Source: Sclerodactyla briareus (taxonomy: Eukaryota > Echinodermata > Holothuroidea > Dendrochirotida > Sclerodactylidae). Taken from it: DNA of 64,000 bases. The notes under the pieces were generated by a model. It was not told the DNA's origin. It worked only from the letters and a program-made list of their open reading frames with translations, and did no database searches. Location: the NCBI GenBank assembly GCA_026419785.1, contig JAODTK010003777.1, positions 162,501 through 226,500 on the forward strand, given 5' to 3'. A program made the translations under genes and the position numbers. Positions 1-11,745 of the stretch are shown here, one piece after another; the stretch's first letter is position 1, and each line of letters begins with the position of its first letter.

Positions 1-1610
1 GTACTAGTAAAACTGCATTTCTCCCTGGAGTGTTTCTATTTGAGCGTATGAATGCATGATGTCAACCACTTCTATGGTAAGTAGCATTGTAGAAACAAAC
101 TTGTTATGGACATCTATGGAAATACTGCGAGGTGAAATGTGGAAAAACATTTGCTAATGAGTCTGTGTCACTGAAGGCAACATCTGGTGTAATCTGGTGT
201 CAAATTTTCAGTTCGAAACAAAATGTTCAGCCTTCATGCATGTTCAAAGGACAACTGCAGGCTTGAAAACAAGAGTGGTTATAGTCTGGAAATGAAAAAC
301 TATATCTCAAGGTTCACACCCTATTTCAATACGATGTTCCTAGTGAAGTTATTGACCGCCAAATTCTGGCCCATTGTGCAGCAAAAGTATTTGAAAATAC
401 AGATAATTATGTTATGTATTCTATTGTTTCAATGTGTCAAATAGTTCAACATCTTTTTCCTAATTATCAACACCTACCATCCCACTACAACAATTCTTTC
501 TCATATACTAATCATTTTCAAGTAAAATTAATGTGCACATTTCAATAAGAAACCAGGAATATTTGCAGGGTTGTGCAAGTACGATATCATCTATTATTAC
601 ATGATGGGATGATTAGACCTCTCACTAAAACAAGGGCCGTTCAACCTGAGCTGAACTGTACCTAAATCCCGCGAGAAGCGTGTAGTGATTACATTCCATC
701 GTGCTGGAATGCAGTCTATTGGTGATAAACTATGTTTAATGCTCTCCGGCACATGAACTGAAGTGAATTCTTTAGGTAATCCATTTTTTAATGAGATTTC
801 ACATTTGGTTGGTTGTAGATTGGTTCATGCGAGCAATTGGTTTAGTTAGCTGCCATGTTGAATTGCATAATATTGTAGTTTGCCGACTTTAGCAGCTAAT
901 TGGAACGACTACATAGGCGCACTGTTATCCAGCTGGTCCATTTGTCTCCATCGGCGGGTAATTCGATTGAATAATGCTAGCCTCAGACGTTGGCATATTG
1001 TTACCCCATTCACTAGTCCGAACGAAGTACAGCCCTATATTTATTCACGTAAATCCATCAACCAGTTAGTATAACTGCATACCTACGAGTCAATCTTCTT
1101 TTTTGCGATCAGTTTGAATCTACACTCATTCGAATTATATTTATTTGGCTCCTAATTCAGTGACTACATAACGTTACAGGTCGTGTGAAGTATCCCTGTG
1201 GAATTACCGAAGGATCCCAATTTTATCTAATTAATAATCTACATCTTTGTTGGTACTCAATACGAATATTTGAGTGAGTTGACAGATTATCGAATAATCC
1301 ATATTCCTTAATATTAGGAAAAAAACTCCGCTGGGGCAACCACCAATCGGTTTTCGAATTTTCCCGCAGAAGGTTGAAAACCTATGATAAGAGGGGATGG
1401 CTCTCCCTCAATAGATTAGTTCAGTAGATTAGGTACTGTTGACGTTCGTTGGCAAGACATGATTACGACAAAGCACTCTAATGGGAAAGGTATAATAGGG
1501 GACCAGGAAAAAATTATGATCGCTCGGAGAACCACAACCTTAACTCAACCTCACATCACATGTTCGTAAGTTGTGCCAATCCGGTTGGTATGGCATCCGT
1601 CAGATCGAGA
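1..1610. other. Unassigned AT-rich sequence, no gene seen
   Basis: Short open frames at 223-444 and 880-1074 have no recognisable motif and lie in otherwise stop-rich DNA, so I do not call them genes. I saw no tandem repeat, promoter or RNA gene. It is probably intergenic or intronic sequence, or an old repeat too decayed to recognise. Confidence 0.55.
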
Positions 1611-1614
1611 GAAC

Positions 1615-2205
1615 CAAGAAATACCATCGACGATGGCCACAGCTAGACTGGCCTGTGCCTGTCTCTCTTCTCGACTAGACTCGACTGCAATAGTTTACTT
1701 TCAGGCCTTCCGCTCACGGAACTGCATAAGTTACAAAAACATCCAAAATGCAGCTGCCAGGATAATCACTAGGACTCCCCAAAGACAACATATCACCCCT
1801 GTTCTGGCTGAACTTCATTGGCTTCCTGTCAATGCTCGCATTGGTTCAAGATCTTTCTTACCATGTATAAGATATCCAAAGGTATCGCTCCTAGTTATCT
1901 TTCTGACCTCACCACACCATACTGTCCGCTCGTCACTACGCTCGTCTTCACAAAAACCTATACACTGTCATAGAGACAAAACACCAGCACCTACGGTGAA
2001 AGACGTTTTCTCGGATAGGTCCTTCTTTGTGGAATGCCTTACTGACGACCTTCGGGGAAGCTGCCAGCACAGAATCCTTCAAGAGGAAACTAAAGGCCCA
2101 CCTCTATAAACTCTCTTTCTGATTCCCCTCCTTCTGTATGAAGCGCTTTGAGGCTTTGCATAAGCGCTGTATAAACACCTCTTTATTATTATTATTAGAA
2201 ATATC
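1615..2205 (+). mobile_element. CR1/L2-like LINE, 5'-truncated 3' end with (ATT)n tail
   Basis: This is the C-terminal end of a non-LTR retrotransposon reverse transcriptase ORF followed by its 3' tail. The frame at 1573-2109 reads through landmarks typical of this group: a degenerate SRLD segment, then NIQNAAARIITRT, HITPVLAELHWLPV and, after a frameshift, a stretch equivalent to YKISKG.APSYLSDL. Further frameshifts follow before the FKRKLKAHLYKL-type end near 2070-2110. The catalytic part of the reverse transcriptase is absent. The tail, with its GAAGCGCTTTGAG and GCGCTGTATAAA signature and a short ATT microsatellite at about 2185-2198, is the usual 3' end of this group. It is a dead, 5'-truncated copy. 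The exact clade would need a search. Confidence 0.88.
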
Positions 2206-3984
2206 TTATCAGGCTGGGCAGCTGAGCGAAGCGAACATTACCGTGGACATGCACCCTAGTATGGGCAATTGAAGAGAGAGACTGAACGAATAGCTCATAC
2301 AACACAGATAGAACACACTACACACATGATATCCGTACTGGTTGAACGTATAACTCTGCTCCCTCGTTAACCTAATCCTTAGTCCTTGCAATTTATTTTA
2401 TACAATGTAAATATTGAATTGCTATGGCGGGGTGATCTTGCTTGACGAAACCCCGATCATGAAACACACCAATGATTATTCGTGTACATTTCGTCCACGT
2501 ATAAAGTATATCCATCCAGATGCGATGTCTCAGTTCCATTTTCCTCTTGTGAACGATGCACTCGAATAAGTCATCAACTCCCGGCCAAATTGGAGAGATG
2601 AGTTTCGTAAGGATGATACCCTATATCAATTCAAGTCAGAGTTGGGCTGCCCCAAGGGACTCCTGCAATGAACTTCTCAACCCAGCGTCAGAACGCCCAT
2701 GTAACATTACTTTAAATTTCCGTCCGTCCTCCGGATGCAGCCATGCGCTGATGGGACGATAACATGCATGCCTCCGAGCGAATGACATTAAAGGACTCGA
2801 CGAGAGTTCGACAAAACGGGCAAGGAGATGAGGCTGCTGTAAACCGACTGTAAACATTAATTGGGCAGACTAGTTATCTATTAGGCAATTCACCTATAGT
2901 ACCAACTCTGTTGGTAACCACATACGATCTAGACACCCGTTTACCATATTTGGCGGTCCGTAATGAACACCAGACACATTTGCACGCATAACCTACATTC
3001 TGACCGCTTAGTTCTATTCGGAATTGATTAACGACAATAAATATTTAATCGATTTGGGATGGAACATTGATTAGGAATTCGACATTGTGTTCAGCCTTTT
3101 TTAACGCGCTCCCAAAGTGGTATTTTCAGAGTGTACCACCCAGTGCGACGCCTCGGTTTAGTCAACCTTTTTTCTTTTTCTTCAAACGAATATATAATAA
3201 GCTCTCAGCTATATTGACGGAATTAGTCGTAATAAGCTGGGATACGGACGACTCTCTTCATCAATTCTAGTCATAGAGCATTGTGAGTGTTATTGTCTTC
3301 AAGAGATCGCCGCCATAGCTCTCAAGCCCATGCTAAGACAGCATACGTACATTACTTAATCCATTCCGCTTCGCATGCAAAATCATGCGACGACCGAAGA
3401 GAAGATGACATGCTGTCGGAATGTGACATCAGATATCTTGACGAGAGTTGAATTACTTCACTAAATGTACGAGATGGCAGAGGGGTGAGTATACACTCCA
3501 AACTAGAGCAACAATAGTGCTGTAGCGCAAACCACAGAAATCAAATTTTGTTGCAAATAGATCGACATAGAAGATTTTCGTTTTGCTGGCGTACTTGCTC
3601 AGGAAGACAACAAAACACTGATGGTAGCTATTATCTGAACACACGGGTTGTGCCATTGGTCCCTGCTGCAGACGACGCCCAAACATCCATAGTATTGTGA
3701 TATTCTCACTGGAAAAGTGCCTTTTGGATAAAAAAAAAAAAAACTTGAATGATCACTGAAATGATAATGACCCGACCAGCCTAGCTGGATTCAGAAAAAG
3801 AAATCCTCATTTTCTCTGCACATGACTTCCAGATGATGTAGCTTTCTTTCAATACACAGCTCTTCAGTAAATAAGCTAATAAACCCTATAGTAATTTCCC
3901 AGCAAATAATGACAGCCATGTTGTAGTTCGTCAGCATAACCTTAGTCAATATAGGATGCTTTCTTACAGGGCAAATTGCTCCTT
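2206..3984. other. Unassigned intergenic sequence
   Basis: It contains only short unrelated open frames (for example 2556-2762 and 3067-3270 on plus, 3453-3686 on minus) with no known motif. There is an A run near 3730-3742. No repeat family of this window was recognised here. Confidence 0.5.
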
Positions 3985-4700
3985 TCAACCAACAAGCGCA
4001 ATCGTAAACGTCTTGATAGCTGCGAGCAAATACCGTAGGTGTAGGATCAGTCAAACTGATAAAGAAAACCATTTTCTTTTTCGTATCCCTAACATGCACT
4101 CCCATACCTCCCCGCGAAACATCTCTCCTCTTGCTGCTAAAAATTATTAACAATTATGGTAAACCCTGACAATGACACAATTGGAACAAAACATCGCAGA
4201 CTAAAACCCAACATGTGGAAACACTCTTTCTGAGTCACTAGCTAGCAGAACTAGAGCGGGATGTGTTGACAGACAAATGATCTTCCCCTGGACAGAAGGC
4301 TTGCACTTACTTGGACCTGTGACAGATAAGGAAACACTATGCTGCCTGCTTGGGAGTAATAATGTAAACAAATCTCCGACTCACAGAGAGCGCAATGGTA
4401 AAGTGGGAATGGGGGTAATGAATGGATTTATTGAAATCTAATCCACAATATGCAATGCAATTAATCACACTATGCAACATAAATGTAACTCAGCCTATGC
4501 CAGTGGATGCTCATGCAATCACTGAGTTTCAATAGATCACATGTACGCGTTTTGAAAGTTATGAGTGAACGTGACGAACAGAACTAACGAACGCAACAAC
4601 TAACGAACGAACGAACGGACGGACGGACGGACGGACGGACGGAGAGACATGACGAATTTGTAGAGCTGCTTACTCGCAGCTGAGAACCAAAACTGTAAAC
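3985..4700 (+). repeat. CGAA-tailed dispersed element, copy A
   Basis: One of five related copies in the window. It begins with a conserved CAACAAGCGCAA block, then GTCTTGATAGCTGCG, continues through a non-coding body (landmarks GTGGAAACACTCTTTCTGAGTC and TAATGTAAACAAA), and ends with GAACGTGACGAAC, an ACGA/ACGG microsatellite (about 4597-4642), GAGAGACATGACGA and a CGCAGCTGA end. The 5' part reads GCAAATACCGTAGGTGTAGG, which is shared with copy D (minus, ending near 23942) and differs from copies B, C and E. No coding capacity is visible, so a non-autonomous transposon is the best guess. The AGCTGCG start and CGCAGCT end form a short inverted repeat. Confidence 0.8.
4597..4642 (+). repeat. 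(ACGA)n/(ACGG)n microsatellite
   Basis: Tetranucleotide run that shifts from AACG to GACG units near the 3' end of CGAA element copy A. The same kind of run sits at the same place in the other copies, so it is part of the element and not an independent microsatellite. Confidence 0.85.
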
Positions 4701-5039
4701 ATCTCCACAGCATCCCAGGGATCCACGCCGATGCAAGAAAAAAAAACTCTGTTGAAGGATAAGTAATTGACTAATGCATAGAAGTCAACACTTCTTTGTG
4801 AAGGGTCTATTTAACTCGACTATACATTCCCTTGTTGAAATCAAACAGAAATATTATGCTTCAGATTCCAACAAGCACTGCATAAGGAACATTTTGATTG
4901 ACTTTCATCTTCTTCAGCACTTTTTTTTATGGGAGGAACCAACCAAGTTCATACATACACTACACAAATTAGGCGATTCTAGCATGTTCCCTTGTCGAGT
5001 TATTCATTTTACCTAAATAAATTTCATCCTGACTGATCA

Positions 5040-5215
5040 CATTATATATGAATATATATGTGCTCTGTTGTGATGATCAGGTCACCATGTATATGTGCTA
5101 TGTTGATGCATTGACTCCTGATTGTATCAGGTTACCCTGTATATGTGCTATGTTTTTATGCGACGACTCCTGATTGTATCAGGTTACCATGTATATGTGC
5201 TACATTGATTTCGAG
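5040..5215 (+). repeat. Roughly 50-bp tandem repeat, about 3 copies
   Basis: The phrase TGTATATGTGCTA recurs about every 50 bases (near 5088, 5138 and 5189), with TGATTGTATCAGGTTACC between copies. The first copy is the most diverged. It is non-coding. Confidence 0.8.
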
Positions 5216-5869
5216 AACTATTCCACTTCCAATTTGAATACGTGATTTTTTTTTCGTCGTCCCTTAACATATAGCTCACATGGACTACTCGATCGCCGAA
5301 GTCCTGAAATTTGATTGCTAATACAAGGACGTTATCGCATTAGGAGTTGACCCCGGCGTCTCAACTCAACCGTAAATTCCTGAGTGTGTCCCTGATTCAA
5401 ATATCGATTTTCACACCAATTGGTGCCATGTGTGGGGTATTCCCAGTGTGGCCAACGTGATACTGGTCAATTTGGATGCTAACAGCATCAGAATATCAGT
5501 TAATTGGTATCCATGATTCAAGTTGTAAAATGACCCGAACATAGATTTGCTATTATTGAATTTGACAGGAGATCTCACGCTACAAAGTCACGGAATCCAT
5601 AAAGAAGCATTATCGCCTCGCAACACTTCTCGAACAACGGACGGGAAAACACTATATCGAGACTGTAACTGCTTGACATATCATAGTGAACGAATATACC
5701 GTATCGTATCGTATCGCCATTGTCGCTTTCACTTTTCACTGGAGTTACTTTAAGGGAGCTGGATCTGATTCATGTGAGCCTGGTGTTAGTGTTTTGTGGC
5801 ATAAGTTTTTTTTTTTTTTTGGCTCTTGCTATATTCTAGTGAAGCGGAGATTCAAATTTCATTACCTCA
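5216..5869. other. Unassigned sequence
   Basis: No gene or recognised repeat. It holds a short CGTAT run near 5699-5716 and a T run near 5806-5820. The short open frames at 5547-5753 and 5686-5898 have no motif. Confidence 0.5.
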
Positions 5870-6200
5870 CTTCGCATAGCCCCAGCGGAAGGCTATGACG
5901 ATGAGCGTTAGTTGCCTGATTCGCAATCGTCAACTGCGTTCTGGGGCATAGGCACACTCCGGCGAATGATCCTGCCCACCGTGTCCCGCCAGTGCGGGAT
6001 CCGGTGGGTTGGGGTGGCCTGCCAAGCCCCCCTCGTAGCTCAAGGTTGAGGCAGCTCTGCGGGTACCTCAGAGAGTTGGAAGGGATGGGTCGACCAGTCA
6101 TGTGATCGCTTGACCAGACGAGGCGGAGGTGACCGGAAGGGGCGGGTTGGTGCGGTCAGGCGACTTCCAAGCACGTACCCCTATGAGTGGAGGTAAATGC
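5870..6200. repeat. GC-rich patch, possibly a decayed transposon end
   Basis: This segment is clearly richer in G and C than both flanks. It contains CCCGCCAGTGCGGGATCCGG, which can form a short stem, and further purine-rich GC blocks to about 6160. I see no open frame with a known motif and no convincing tRNA fold. The sharp composition change suggests an inserted element or a fragment of one, but I found no second copy in the window. Confidence 0.3.
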
Positions 6201-6876
6201 AAGCGCACCCTTCTACCCTCAGGTAAGGTTATGTAATAAATGCGTTTCGCCCATGGAGCTGTTATATTAACTGACCAACGCTAGGTCGACTGCAGTTCGT
6301 AAAAATATAAATCATAGTTGCGGTAGGATCCAATTTCGTATGGCTTGGTTCACTACGTATGGACACATCAGTAGGTCCGTTATTATCCACAAATGCTCAG
6401 TCAAAAATCATACTGAAGTTGGCCATAACCATGGAATGGTTAGTCTGTATGATGGAGTAATATTTAGAAAGAGCTGCAGTTTGGGCGAGAATTGTGATAC
6501 AATCGTTCTTAATGCCCATTCGAAAATGTTGAAGAGTACTGTAAATATACATTACTACACCACATCACTACGGTCCCTTTGGCGTGGAAAGAATCGTTAA
6601 ACTAGTCAAACTAGGGGAAGCTAATTTAGGAGGACAGCGAAACAAGTGCTCATGAGTTTGCAATTAATGGAAACAAGCAGAAAACACTACGGACTACATT
6701 GTGTGTTGTTTTTAAAAGGTCCAATCCTGTAACTACAGAAAGAACAAAATCGGAGTCTTCGTTGGAGTTATTTAGTCACGTCTATAAAATCTATCCAGTT
6801 TAGAAGTCGAACCACTGACTGTAAACCAGTTTCAGTAGAACTTACTGTAAACAACGATAACAGTCACAGTAGATTA
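6201..6876. other. Unassigned sequence
   Basis: An 86-codon open frame at 6340-6600 has no recognisable domain. Nothing else was recognised. Confidence 0.5.
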
Positions 6877-7612
6877 CAACAAGCGCAAGTCGAAACGTCT
6901 TGATAGCTGCGGACGGCAAAATTCCTGTGGCGAATACACTGCATGTTCTTCACCAATCCACATTTTATTGTTTGTGCCACATTGTAATTGACCTTACTGT
7001 CATCTGTCATAACCTTGGAATGCCTTTGAACATGTCTACCACATTGGCTAAATTTGCCTATTCAGTGCCCAGACAACGTACCCAACTAAATCATTCTTGG
7101 GCCTGTATATTAGCTATATGTAACCAAACCCAACAGTGGAAACAACTCTCTTTCTGAGTCACAGCCAACAATCTAGAGCGAGATGTGTTAACAGACGAAT
7201 CATCTCCCCAAGGACAATAGGTTTTATTGTCGAACTAGGCTGCAGACCTGACCTTCTGACCAGATAAGGTAAAACACTCTCGGCAGAGGGATGGAAGTAA
7301 TGTAAACAAACCTCACTCACACTGTCACGGAGAGCTCAATGGGAAGGTGGAAATTGGGTATTAATGGGACTTGAATTAAAATCTAATCACACTAAGCGAA
7401 CATAAATGTCAGCCTAGCTAGTCGCAAGCTTCATCCACCTACCAAAGTTCAACCTAATCGCAGTACGGTTTTAGAAGTAATGAATGAACGTGACGAAACG
7501 AACAGACGAACAACGAACGGACGAACGAACGAACGGACGAACGAAACGAACTAACGAACGGACTGAGAGAAATGATGACTTGCAGAGCTACTTACCTGCA
7601 GCTAAAACATTT
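6877..7612 (+). repeat. CGAA-tailed dispersed element, copy B
   Basis: The most complete uninterrupted copy of the family. It starts CAACAAGCGCAAGTCG, followed by CGTCTTGATAGCTGCGGAC and a 5' region with CTGCATGTTCTTCACC, which is shared with copies C and E. The middle holds ACAACTCTCTTTCTGAGTC and GGTTTTATTGTC. It ends with GAACGTGACGAAACGAAC, a degenerate CGAACGGA run (about 7500-7562), a GAGAGAAATGATGACTTGC block and CCTGCAGCTAAAAC. Open frames inside it (such as 6900-7157) are not conserved between copies, so the element looks non-coding. Confidence 0.82.
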
Positions 7613-7919
7613 GGCTCTTGTAATTTCCACAGTGTTATTGGAAATTATTTACGGTAAATATGGCAGCGAGTCGCCAGTATTTAGGTAAATTCTACAATAA
7701 TTTTTTTTTACAGTGAACAAGTGGTTATACGGACCACATTAGTTATTATCATGCCTCATATTTGATTAGATTTGAAACCAGAGATACGTCCCAATCTCAT
7801 TTCAGCCTGGCCCAGGATTGGGTTTGTTTGTGGACATATGGAATGAGTGACTTTACGAAACGCTAAGTAATTCATAAAGCGTAAAAACGTAACCAATACG
7901 CATGCGATGATTATTAATG
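7613..7919. other. Unassigned spacer
   Basis: A short stretch between copy B and the 23-bp minisatellite, with one T run near 7702. Nothing else was seen. Confidence 0.5.
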
Positions 7920-8372
7920 AAATGCTGCAGTCTGTAGAGTTGCTTGCTGCAGTCCGTTGGAATTGCTTGCTGCAATCCGTTAGAGTACTTGCTGCAGTCC
8001 GTTAGTGTTGCTAGTTGTAGTCCGCAAGTGTTGCTTGTTGCAGTCCGTTGGAATTGCTTGCTGCCAATCCGTTAGAGGTACTTGCTGCAGTCCGTTAGTG
8101 TTGCTTGTTGTAGTCCGCAAGTGTTGCTTGTTGCAGTCCGTTAGTGTTGCTTGTTGCAGTCCATTAGAGGTGCTTGCTGCAGTCTGTAGAGTTGCTTGCT
8201 GCAGTACCCCCCCCCCCCCCCCCCCCCGTTAGCGTGCTTGCCTGCAGTCCTTTAGAAGTACTCGCTGCAGTCCGTTATTGCTGCTTGTTGCAGTCCGCAA
8301 GTATTGTATGCTGCAGTCCGTTGGTGTTGCTTGCTGCAGTTCATTAGTGTTGCTTGTTGCCAAACTATGCTT
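7920..8372 (+). repeat. 22-23 bp minisatellite with embedded C21 run
   Basis: About 19 copies of a unit close to TTGCTTGCTGCAGTCCGTTA, with spacings of 22-24 bases by eye. Variants GTTGTAGTCCGCAAG, GTTGGAATTGC and GTTAGAGGTAC recur in a similar order, suggesting a longer period of several units. A 21-base C run at 8207-8227 sits inside one unit where CCGTTAG would be expected. The open frame at 8005-8232 (CCSPLVLLVVV-like repeats) is only the translation of this array and ends in proline codons from the C run. Confidence 0.9.
8207..8227 (+). repeat. Poly-C run (21 C)
   Basis: Homopolymer inside the minisatellite unit, in the position of the CC of the CAGTCCGTTAG consensus. It could be an expansion of that CC or a sequencing or assembly artefact. 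Confidence 0.85.
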
Positions 8373-9540
8373 TGATTATTCACATGCAACATACTGCTGC
8401 CGCATTCAAAATCATAAAACGGCTGAACTGTCTTTATAATATACGAGGCCATGTCTGCATGTAGATCAACCCAGTGCAGACATTCACGAACATACCTAAA
8501 CAGTAAACTATTACTGGTATCCAGGCGTTAGCTGTCAGACTTTGTTTTGATATGCTTAATATGATTTATCAATTCGGAACCAAATAAACATTCGGAGTCT
8601 GGTAGCAACTTACTAAAAGCTGCGGAGACGTTTGTCGGGCGTCATTGCAAAGAATCGTCTCAGTACATTCAATATGAATCACACAGTTTACCTTCAGTGA
8701 GATATAAACAATGTGATAACATTCTATTATGGACAGGTTTTCGTCGTGACGTCATACAAAAGGCGTCGTCCATTTTTCGTCGGGTGTGTTAAACGATAGT
8801 GCTTCTTCAATGTATGCTCTACTAGAATGATACACTTTTTTCATTTTTTGCAGTGAAACGTCATCGTCGTCAAGATGAATCTGTACTTTGTTCATACGTA
8901 TGTGAAAAAGACACTTTGACACCTGATCTTGTAGCGTATTGTCATTTTTTTCTCGACTGGTTTAGCCCAGTGGAATCCGATTGAGCTTTATGTCAACAGT
9001 TAATTGGTTCACTAGGCTACATTAATAAACCGGAAAGTAATCCAGAGCCATACAAACGACAATCAATCGCGGTTTAATCACTGATGGTTAAAATTTGAAC
9101 GCGAATGAACTCAAATTCACTGATTTGCAAATGGAGTTTTTTTCCAAAAGATACAGATAGGCCTACGTATAGACTACACATAGACATCACATGTGACTGC
9201 TAATGTAAGTACCAAGTGATGACAACTCGTCTCTGGTAACTAAAATACATCTGTATTCAAACAATGCGGGAGAGATGAGTCTCACGACAAGTTAGTACAT
9301 CTGATGTGTCGGTGAACTTAGCCAGGTCCAAAATATCTGACTGAAATGTTGATGCGATGTCTCGTATACCGTCACAAATTTCGAGCCTAGTTGAAAAAGT
9401 AATTACTCCACCTAGTTGCAACTGCCTCAATCGACAAATGTATCGTGATTTGATATTCATTTATATTCATGTATACATAATCATAACATTCGGAACAGAA
9501 GGTATTCGTCCGATACTCGATTAGTGAGTTCCACTGAGGC
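8373..9540. other. Unassigned sequence with one CRE-like palindrome
   Basis: No gene was recognised. The octamer TGACGTCA occurs at 8747-8754 with CGTCGTC repeats around it. Open frames (for example 9257-9460 on minus) have no motif. Confidence 0.5.
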
Positions 9541-9559
9541 CAGATGGGCGATCAATCCG

Positions 9560-9810
9560 TGACTAATCTCAATTTCAATCTTGGAAAGTGCAGACATTCG
9601 ATCCTTGGTTCATATCAAATAAAATATGGAATGACCTTTCGACATTTCCGGAGATCTTTTATCGCTTCGAAGGTCTTAGGCTGTCGCGTTCGTTTTTTAG
9701 GAATAACCTACCAGCACATAGCACTTTAACTGTAATGATTCCTCTATTAAAGGCCCTATTGCCTAAATCCAGAAAACAAAGCCACTATCGCGCTTTTTCA
9801 TAATCAGGAA
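9560..9810 (+). mobile_element. Possible LINE C-terminal fragment
   Basis: The frame at 9588-9803 contains ISNKIWNDLSTFPEIF followed by SFFRNNLPAH. That resembles the K-I-WN-x-LP segment near the end of many non-LTR retrotransposon reverse transcriptase ORFs. There is no tail, no upstream catalytic motif and no second copy, so this is a weak call that chance could explain. Confidence 0.3.
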
Positions 9811-9937
9811 ACCAACATTTTATGATTCTTTTGCATGTCTTGATTTTCATTGACAAGACAACATTGAATGGCATATAGGACCTGACGAAATCGTATCGGC
9901 AGCATCTGCATCATTGCATGACGATTCGACGATACAT

Positions 9938-9953
9938 AATATATCTATATATA

Positions 9954-9985
<32 letters not shown>

Positions 9986-9991
9986 CTATAT

Positions 9992-10023
<32 letters not shown>

Positions 10024-10025
10024 AT

Positions 10026-10060
<35 letters not shown>

Positions 10061-10063
10061 CAG
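9938..10063. repeat. (AT)n microsatellite
   Basis: Long TA/AT run broken by single-base slips (AATAT, TCTAT). The minus-strand open frame at 9986-10189, rich in Ile-Tyr, is merely a translation of this run. Confidence 0.95.
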
Positions 10064-10199
10064 TGACAATACAAGTTTCGATATATCGTATAACGATGCA
10101 CCGTTAACGGTTTTCGGTCGAAAAAATCGAACGGCATCGTTTCTTTCTCGCCTGTTACGATACCATGATCCCTCCTCAAATTTCATCAAATTTTTATTT

Positions 10200-10865
10200 T
10201 TCTTCAGCAGGATTGACCCCCCTCTTTACACCAAAAACATTGGATTTTCCGTACTCCCCAAAGAAAGTCACACACCAAATTTCTCCTTGATCTGACTGAG
10301 TATCAAAGCCTGAATTCATTTGGTTTTTATTCTCCGACCTCAGATGACCCCTGACTGATACCGAAAACAAGAGGGTTTATGTAGGCTACTTACCATAGGG
10401 AACATACTAAGTCATACAGAGTGTGAGCTTCATCGCATTTGCGTATTCCTTACCAAAAAATATATTTATGATCTCTCGAATATGAACGCAGGGACGGCGA
10501 AATCTTAACTGGATTCTCTAATTTCAACAATTCTGACCCACAGATGGATTATACCAACCGGAGGATGTTTATACTAAGTATAGTCATGAACACATATTTT
10601 TCACCAAACACAACCCTGATCTCCACCAAATGATGATGGGGTTCTCATACTCCCAAAAGAAAGCTACAAACCGAATTTTAGCTTGATCGGACGAAACATT
10701 CTGGACTGCCGTGTTTATTGGGTTCTCCAGACTTTTGCTCCCGTTGACCTCAAAACGACTTTGACCTGACTTTCAAAACAATAGGGATTATTGTGTTATC
10801 CATACCCTATCACACATCCTGTGAGGAGGAAGCGAAGGTTGGCTGCATATTTTCAAGAATGGCAA
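10200..10865 (+). repeat. Two diverged units of a non-coding repeat
   Basis: A block at about 10222-10385 recurs at about 10612-10785. Shared phrases include CACCAAA, TACTCCC.AAAGAAAG, ACC.AATTT..CTTGATC and GACCTCA followed later by AAAACAA.AGGG.TTA. The units are roughly 400 bases apart. The style (CCAAATTT..CTTGATCGG and TGACCTCAAA phrases) is common in non-coding repeats of invertebrate genomes. No coding signal was seen. Confidence 0.55.
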
Positions 10866-10964
10866 TCGGTCCCTCTCTCTTGCAAATGCAGGCCCATGAG
10901 TCTATCAGTGTTGTAGGCAAGTGATGGAATCAAGTATATGGGATCATATGGTGAACTACTCCAA

Positions 10965-11745
10965 CGAACATTGTCCTATTCGGAGTCTCAGTATAGTTTT
11001 AGAGGAAAAAAAATCGTTCTCGCTTGAAATCTGTTCTACTGACAATGGTAATGCCGTTGATATTATTACCTGAACTTTCTGAGAGCGTTTGATGAGGTAT
11101 CTCATAATCGTCTCTTGCTAAGTTGGAAAGTTTTGATATCGTCTGTGGTGGCTTCAAGTGGATTCAAGAAGGGTTTTACAATAGGGAGCAGCCGGTTATC
11201 ATTGATAATAACTTAACGTTAATCACTATCAGACTATTGGGGCTACACAGGATCTGTCTAAGCTCCTTACGTTTTCTGGAATACATCGATGATTTTGATG
11301 GTGTTAAGTGAAAAACAATACATGTCGGCCTTATCACAATGCTTACCCAAGTCTGTCTGGCCATGACATCCATAAAGTAAATTAGGAAACAAAATTGGGA
11401 TGTACTTTGATTCTTCTTGAAGGGAAAGGGAATTGTGTCTTCGGCTTAATTAGGCGTTATGCCTGTTCCCTTGATAAGTATATTGGTGTATGGCTGTTCA
11501 GGCTCGAGTATTTCCCTCAAGTGCTTTACTTCTCGAAAAATAAGCAGTTGGTCGGAAACATCTGAAAAGAGGGTTACTGGAATAATTAGCGCTCTGAGAG
11601 ATTCACCGCATTGAAGAAAGATTGAGGCGCCTCGGGCGACTCGATGGAGCTAGACGAACAGCATTTAGGGGGGTGGTGTGACTTGTTCCAGCCGCTTTTT
11701 TATTTTAATTATCCATATATTAGATGGTCGCTTTCGATTAGGTCT
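10965..11745 (+). mobile_element. Non-LTR reverse transcriptase fragment, family 1 copy 1
   Basis: Decayed middle and C-terminal part of a LINE reverse transcriptase spread over several frames. In order: ESQYSFRGKK near 10990 (the SQ-GFRKG segment), DNGNAVDII at about 11042-11065, RAFDEVSHNRLL around 11080-11120 (the palm segment with the first catalytic Asp), WIQEGFYNREQPVIIDNNL at about 11160-11215, then an eroded G-S-L-P/YIDDF region. Near the 3' end EKRVTGIISALRDSP, EERLRRLGRLDGARR and IIHILDG (about 11560-11740) match the tail of the fragments at 28320-29235 and 52890-53520. Stops and frameshifts are frequent, and both ends of the element are missing. It is clearly dead. Confidence 0.82.

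Noticed and set aside
5870-6200. rRNA or tRNA gene in the GC-rich patch
   Set aside because: No conserved rRNA core and no tRNA cloverleaf or B-box could be found; only short local stems.
8005-8232. Cys/Val/Leu-rich 75-codon frame as a gene
   Set aside because: It is the translation of the 23-bp minisatellite and ends in the C run.
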